Below are positions 22,521 through 26,419 of a DNA stretch of 26,419 nucleotides, piece by piece; position 1 is the stretch's first letter; each line of letters opens with the position of its first letter. The notes under the pieces are model-generated. The model worked only from the letters and a program-made list of their open reading frames with translations. It searched no databases and was not told the DNA's origin. Source of the DNA: Pelargonium nanum (Eukaryota > Streptophyta > Magnoliopsida > Geraniales > Geraniaceae); NCBI GenBank assembly GCA_036897485.1, contig JAYMTF010001093.1:1-26419 (forward strand), read 5' to 3'. The position numbers and the translations under genes are program-made.

Positions 22521-23789
22521 TCACAGCATGAGCAGACCCAAACACAGGCTAAAAAACACTGCCATCAGCTTCCCAGCACCCAAGCCAGCCGCCTCATTGT
22601 CATCAGCAGCCGCCGTATCTTCCTCGGCGGGCGCCTCGGCGTCAGAATCGTCCGGCGAATCCGCCGCCTTTGCGGCCTTGGGAGCAGCCGCCTTCGCAGC
22701 CTTAAACAGCTCCGTGGGCCTCAGAAACTTATCGATCTGGAACACCACCAACGGCTCCTGATCAAACACAACATCTTTCAGCTTGGCCGTCACCACCTTG
22801 GTCACCACCGTCACATGTTCGCCGTCATTTTGCACGTCGAAGTCGAACTTCTTGGCTCCGTCGGTGGCCAGAGTGTTGGTCACACCATTGTTCGATTTCA
22901 GCATTTGTAAGGAAAGGTAAAACGGTACTCCATGGTACAACATTATAGATACTTTTTGAGGAGCTGTCAAGTTCTTGTACTGTGGCATGAAAGCGTTAAC
23001 GGCGGCGTCGGTGGGGCAGAACACCGATAAGCCACCGTCAATGTTTGTCTGGAAGGTACTGTCAGTTCCGGTGGCCTTCAGCAAGTCGGCGAAGGCCTTG
23101 TAGCCATGTTTGTACAGTATAGCTGTTAAGTTGAGGTCGCTCGGAGCTGCTGTCGGCGCTTCGGCTTCCGACGATGTTAACGGCTATAAATAATTATAAT
23201 TAAGAAAATTAGCATTGGACTTTTTTATTTATTTATTTTATAAGCAAGTATAACAATCAGACTTAAACAGTACCTGACTGATTTGTAGTATCGAGATGTT
23301 GTACGGAATCTCCTTCACGGATTTGACGAATCTGGAGTTGAGCATCCCACTGTCTTTAGCTCCAAATCCTACCTTTCCGCCCTTGAGGTCGGTGATGTTG
23401 ATGTAGCCGGAGGAGCCGGGGGCGGCGCCGGTGGCTTGGAACATGGTGGCGGTGAGGGCGGTGCCGTTGGGGATTTGGAGGAGCTTCTTGGCTCCGAAGT
23501 AGTCCACCAGGACGTGGAGGGAGAGGACGTTCTTGAGGGTGTAAACGGGGAGGTGCTTGGAGAGGATAGAGTCCATGGCGGCGTTGTCGAGTGCCAGGAC
23601 GGTGATGGTCTCGCGGCGGTTGATTTCTCCGGCGAGGTGGGTGACGGTGAGGTAGTGGTTGAAGGTGGAGAATTCGGGGTGCGTGGCCAGGATTTTGGTG
23701 ATGTTGTGAGCATTGGTGGAGGAGGGCAAGGCTAGGAGAAGCACTGCCAGCGCCGCGAGCGCGGCGGCGAGAGGTGGCGCGTGAGGCAT
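22521..23789 (-). CDS. Fasciclin-like arabinogalactan protein, FLA1/FLA2 type, 2 exons, 392 aa
   Basis: FLAs are GPI-anchored extracellular glycoproteins with roles in cell-wall structure and adhesion (family knowledge). Exons: 23789-23274 and 23183-22521, phase 0. Residues 1-27 form a signal peptide ending in SSTNA before HNITKIL, the typical mature start of this group. Fasciclin domain 1 covers about 28-170 (H1-like TITVLALDN at 61-69, H2-like LHVLVDYFG at 91-99), and domain 2 about 187-325 (GLSVFCPTDAAV, MLYHGVPF, VVFQIDKFLRP). N-glycosylation sequons are at Asn29, 108, 131, 164, 190 and 243. A short AP-containing linker (EAEAPTAAPSD) joins the domains. The tail (about 335-370) is acidic and Ala-rich with few Pro, then a hydrophobic C-terminus fits a GPI signal. 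FLA2 is the closest match by eye. The open frame extends upstream to 24071, but the signal peptide fixes the start at 23789. Confidence 0.93.
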
Positions 23790-23870
23790 TGCGGCGGAGG
23801 GAGTGAGGGGTGATGGTGGTGAGATTTTTGGTAGTGAGTGAGTGGTGGAAGTGGAGATTAGGAGAATCAA

Positions 23871-23878
23871 TGTATATG
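23871..23878 (-). promoter_or_regulatory. Candidate TATA-like element of the FLA gene
   Basis: The minus strand reads CATATACA about 85 nt upstream of the ATG. It is a weak match but the best placed in the interval. Confidence 0.3.
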
Positions 23879-23995
23879 AGGGACTCGGCTGTGTGACAGC
23901 TTGGAAATGGAGAGAATGGGGACCACTGTTAAGGTCCCACCCAGTAGTGCATTTCGTATCGGACGGTGTACGTCGTTCGAGAGGGATCACTTTTC

Positions 23996-24005
23996 TGACG
24001 TGGCA
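23996..24005. promoter_or_regulatory. ACGT-core (bZIP-type) element upstream of FLA
   Basis: TGACGTGGCA combines a C-box-like TGACGT half with a G-box-like ACGTGG half, a known class of plant bZIP binding site. It is about 210 nt upstream of the FLA start codon. Use in vivo is unknown. Confidence 0.45.
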
Positions 24006-24267
24006 ATCTACTAATCGTTGAAGTTGATGGTGATTGGTTTCGGCTGAATGATTTGTTTTGTATGGTGACACACGTTGTCGTTTTATAGCATATATATTCT
24101 ATGGCGAATGGAGAGGCAGAGAGTTGATGCTGCCATTTCTCCTAATGATTTTAATCAAATTTCATTATTTTAATCAGAGATTATACGAGTGGTTAGCATA
24201 GTGGGACCCAGTAGTGTCGGTCGCGAAAATGTGCCAGGCTGGTATCACGATAGCATATCAAGTGGGG

Positions 24268-24275
24268 CCACGTGG
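24268..24275. promoter_or_regulatory. Palindromic G-box
   Basis: CCACGTGG is a perfect palindromic G-box, about 480 nt upstream of the FLA ATG. A further CCACGTGTC lies at 24992-25000, too far away to be assigned to either gene. Confidence 0.4.
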
Positions 24276-24299
24276 ACACAAACAGGTTTGGTGTCCACC

Positions 24300-25764
24300 G
24301 ACGGCCTCTAGTTAATTTATGTGTAACGGACTAGTGTAAGAGCAAATGGTCATTGTTTGTTATGTTAACGTGAATGAGATTAATTTTTTATAATTGGTAA
24401 ACAACGGATTTTGTACAAAGTGACGAGGTAATTTAGTGACAAATATATATTATTTTTATCGTCATCAAAAAGTTTAATCATTATTTTTTTTTTTTAAGTT
24501 TCAGTCGAGTCTCCTTATCAGCGGAATGGGATGGTGTTTGGCTTAAAAAGGGAGACCTACTCCTCCTAGATAAAAATAAAAATCAGTGTCATTAAAAATT
24601 TGAAATTGGGCTTTTTGTTTGGGGTATAACTGTGGAACTAAAAGCATCAAAGTGGGCTTTTTGTTTCAAAGACCTAAACCCACTTTGTGAGTGAGGCTCA
24701 TGCTTGTATTGTATGTATTGTGAATTTGTGATCATTAAACAATAGATAGATAATGGGTCAAAACTCAAAACCTCTCAGCATGGTACTTGGCAGCCCATTT
24801 CCATGGCATTTAAAATATAAAAAAAAAACACTTACAGTCTTGTCCTAGATGTCAATTAAATTTGAGAAATAACAAGGTGAACTTTGGAGCTTACTTTCAT
24901 ATTGTGTCATTTAAAATTTGAAATATCATAGAAATGGTTGATGAGATGAAGATTAAACACTATGGGTGGGAAACGTCTAAATGCACAAACACCACGTGTC
25001 AATATAAGGTAGTTGATTGAGAGTTAAATCAATAATTGTATTATCATTTGTACGTGGTGGTAAACCCTTCTAAGATACCATTGTAGGCCAAAGCGAACTT
25101 TTGGAAGTAGTCATTATGTAGGTTGTTAAATCATATATATAGCTCGAACTCGCTAATAAAAGAAAAATTAGCATATGACATGATGGAGGTTATGGATAAG
25201 TAGTGATGAGCTAGCTGGTTATACTGAAATTATTATCATCTGAGCAAAACAAAGTTGGCCTCTTGATCGATCCAGTTGCCAAATCAGGTTCTTTCTGCCA
25301 ACCCTATCTCGAATTGAACTCACTGATAATGATCCTTTTCTTAAGCCACATGCATAACTATTGTTCCAGCACTTGTATCAAACATGTCATATCAAAATCA
25401 CATCCCAACATATAAATACACATCTGGTATGTATACAATCTTAGCTAAATTAATCAATGTCACAGTTATATCTTCTGGGTCCTACAACAATCATTAAGAA
25501 AATATAAAAAAAACACTACATGATGCAAAATGCAGAAAACAAAAACAAGATGGCCAAAGTACAATTTTGCTTTACTAGTTATCCAAGGCTTGAGAATTAG
25601 CTAGCTTCACAGGTTGACAACAGTATGATACAAAAATTGGAAGAACAAAAATAAAATGTAATAAAGAAATATATATTCATGATTCCTTGCAACTCTAGTT
25701 TTTTCAACAAAAAAATCCAGAAGGATCAAAAACTTAATATAACAGTAAATCAGATACACTATGA
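24300..25764. other. Intergenic region between FLA and the membrane-protein gene
   Basis: About 1.45 kb of AT-rich sequence with no supported gene. It contains a short inverted repeat (CAAAGTGGG at 24648-24656 with CCCACTTTG at 24679-24687), the direct repeat GGGCTTTTTGTTT (24608-24620 and 24654-24666), a T-run at 24484-24496 and, next to 25764, the expected 3' UTR of the minus-strand gene. Confidence 0.55.
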
Positions 25765-26364
25765 CTAGCTAGCTTCAATCTCAAACCTTGAACACTTGAT
25801 GGAGCCCATTGATATATCAATCTCAATGAGGTTGTCTTCTTCAATAATACTCATCTCATTGATTTCTGCAAGAAGCTCCATCAGGTTATGTTGCTGGAAG
25901 ATGGATTCAAGTGGCAACTTTCTTGGCTGATATTGATTCATCAGATTGGTACAACTGGGGAGCTCGATTTCGAAGAGGCTCTCCTCATCAGATATGGAAC
26001 CATCTGACCAATCTGTAGTGCCATCATCCACATTATCATCTTCTGAGCTGACAAGAAAATCAAGAACCTGCTGCTGACTCTCTTGGGTTTCTAGTTTTTG
26101 ACTCTCAGGCTGTGGCTTTAACACAACATAGCTTTGTTGGTGATGAGGCCTGATCAGAACCTCTGCTTCTTCCACCTGAAGCTGAGGCTTGTTCTTGGAG
26201 GAGCTGAGGAGGAGAGTTGAAAAAACAAGAACTGAAGAGGTAAGGAAGATGGAGAAGAACCTGATAGAAAAACCCCAGAAACCAGTAAAAATCAGTAGTG
26301 GGATTGCAACAACAGCAATCCAAGGCAGTGGGTTTCTCATTTGATCCTCTGATGCCTTTTCCAT
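25765..26364 (-). CDS. Uncharacterised two-helix membrane protein, 199 aa
   Basis: A single-exon gene on the minus strand. The ATG at 26364 gives MEKASEDQMR; no upstream ATG is in frame before the repeat at the edge. Two hydrophobic helices lie at about residues 14-32 and 36-54, joined by a very short loop, so the chain may form a hairpin in the membrane. The rest (55-199) is hydrophilic and strongly acidic: a Gln-rich part (about 86-100), an acidic Asp/Ser/Glu run (107-134), and a C-terminal block EEDNLIEIDISMGSIKCSRF that looks like a conserved signature. I do not recognise a named domain and assign no function. Composition and codon pattern look like a real gene, and nothing suggests truncation. 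Confidence 0.75.
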   Translation of the reverse strand: MEKASEDQMRNPLPWIAVVAIPLLIFTGFWGFSIRFFSIFLTSSVLVFSTLLLSSSKNKPQLQVEEAEVLIRPHHQQSYVVLKPQPESQKLETQESQQQVLDFLVSSEDDNVDDGTTDWSDGSISDEESLFEIELPSCTNLMNQYQPRKLPLESIFQQHNLMELLAEINEMSIIEEDNLIEIDISMGSIKCSRFEIEAS

Positions 26365-26384
26365 CTTCACCAACACAAAATCCC

Positions 26385-26385
<1 letters not shown>

Positions 26386-26419
<34 letters not shown>
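26386..26419. repeat. (CT)n / (GA)n microsatellite
   Basis: At least 15 CT units run to the end of the window. On the minus strand this is a GA tract about 22 nt upstream of the start codon at 26364, so it is probably in that gene's 5' UTR or core promoter, a common place for such repeats in plants. True length cannot be seen because the window ends. Confidence 0.9.

Noticed and set aside
23369..23735. Long open frames on both strands across FLA exon 1 (Pro/Ser-rich 114 aa and Gly/Glu-rich 99 aa)
   Set aside because: They are shadows caused by high GC3 of the true FLA frame, which has a signal peptide and fasciclin domain.
24420..24475. GTGACGAGG...TTAGTGAC...TCGTCATCA words resembling a known plant MITE style
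   Set aside because: Too short and degenerate; no matching inverted ends or target duplication could be shown.
24648..24687. 9-bp inverted repeat as a possible miRNA hairpin or terminator
   Set aside because: Stem too short for a miRNA precursor and no other supporting sign.

Overview
This is a piece of nuclear chromosome from a flowering plant, almost certainly a eudicot. The evidence is intron-split genes with AT-rich GT..AG introns, plant-only families (IRX9H-type GT43, fasciclin-like arabinogalactan protein, plant pre-Nudix/Nudix hydrolases, a plant SRT1 sirtuin), AATAAA poly(A) signals and CT or AAAG microsatellites. The exact species cannot be told from the window. There are no bacterial, organellar, CRISPR or rRNA features, and I saw no tRNA by eye.

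Layout. (1) 380-6909, minus: a 14-exon class IV sirtuin (SRT1/SIRT6 type, 465 aa). Its first intron is long and carries a probable MITE. (2) 6910-9476: a divergent intergenic region with a small retroposon-like scar, short direct repeats and the leader of the next gene. (3) 9477-11139, plus: an 8-exon cytosolic-type Nudix hydrolase (280 aa). (4) 11816-14229, minus: a 3-exon GT43 xylan glycosyltransferase of IRX9H type (438 aa), with a probable 5'-UTR intron and a GC-rich leader exon carrying a short upstream ORF near 15.3-15.46 kb. (5) 16695-19946, plus: a second Nudix hydrolase (NUDT8-like, about 354 aa) with an N-terminal extension. Its Nudix part has exactly the same intron positions and phases as gene 3. 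(6) 20740-21825, plus: a 2-exon kelch-repeat protein (329 aa) of the At3g07720 type. (7) 22521-23789, minus: a 2-exon FLA1/FLA2-type fasciclin-like arabinogalactan protein (392 aa). (8) 25765-26364, minus: a single-exon two-helix membrane protein of unknown function (199 aa), whose leader contains a CT/GA microsatellite at the window edge.

How they relate. These are independent housekeeping, stress and cell-wall genes, not a cluster with one job. The clearest structural relationship is the pair of Nudix paralogues on the plus strand, separated by the oppositely oriented IRX9H gene. SRT1 and the Nudix enzymes both touch NAD/ADP-ribose chemistry, but their proximity is not evidence of a shared pathway. 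IRX9H and FLA are both linked to cell-wall formation. I found no convincing novel system. The items worth a second look are start-site ambiguities, small transposon traces, promoter-proximal repeats and altered motifs in otherwise conserved proteins.
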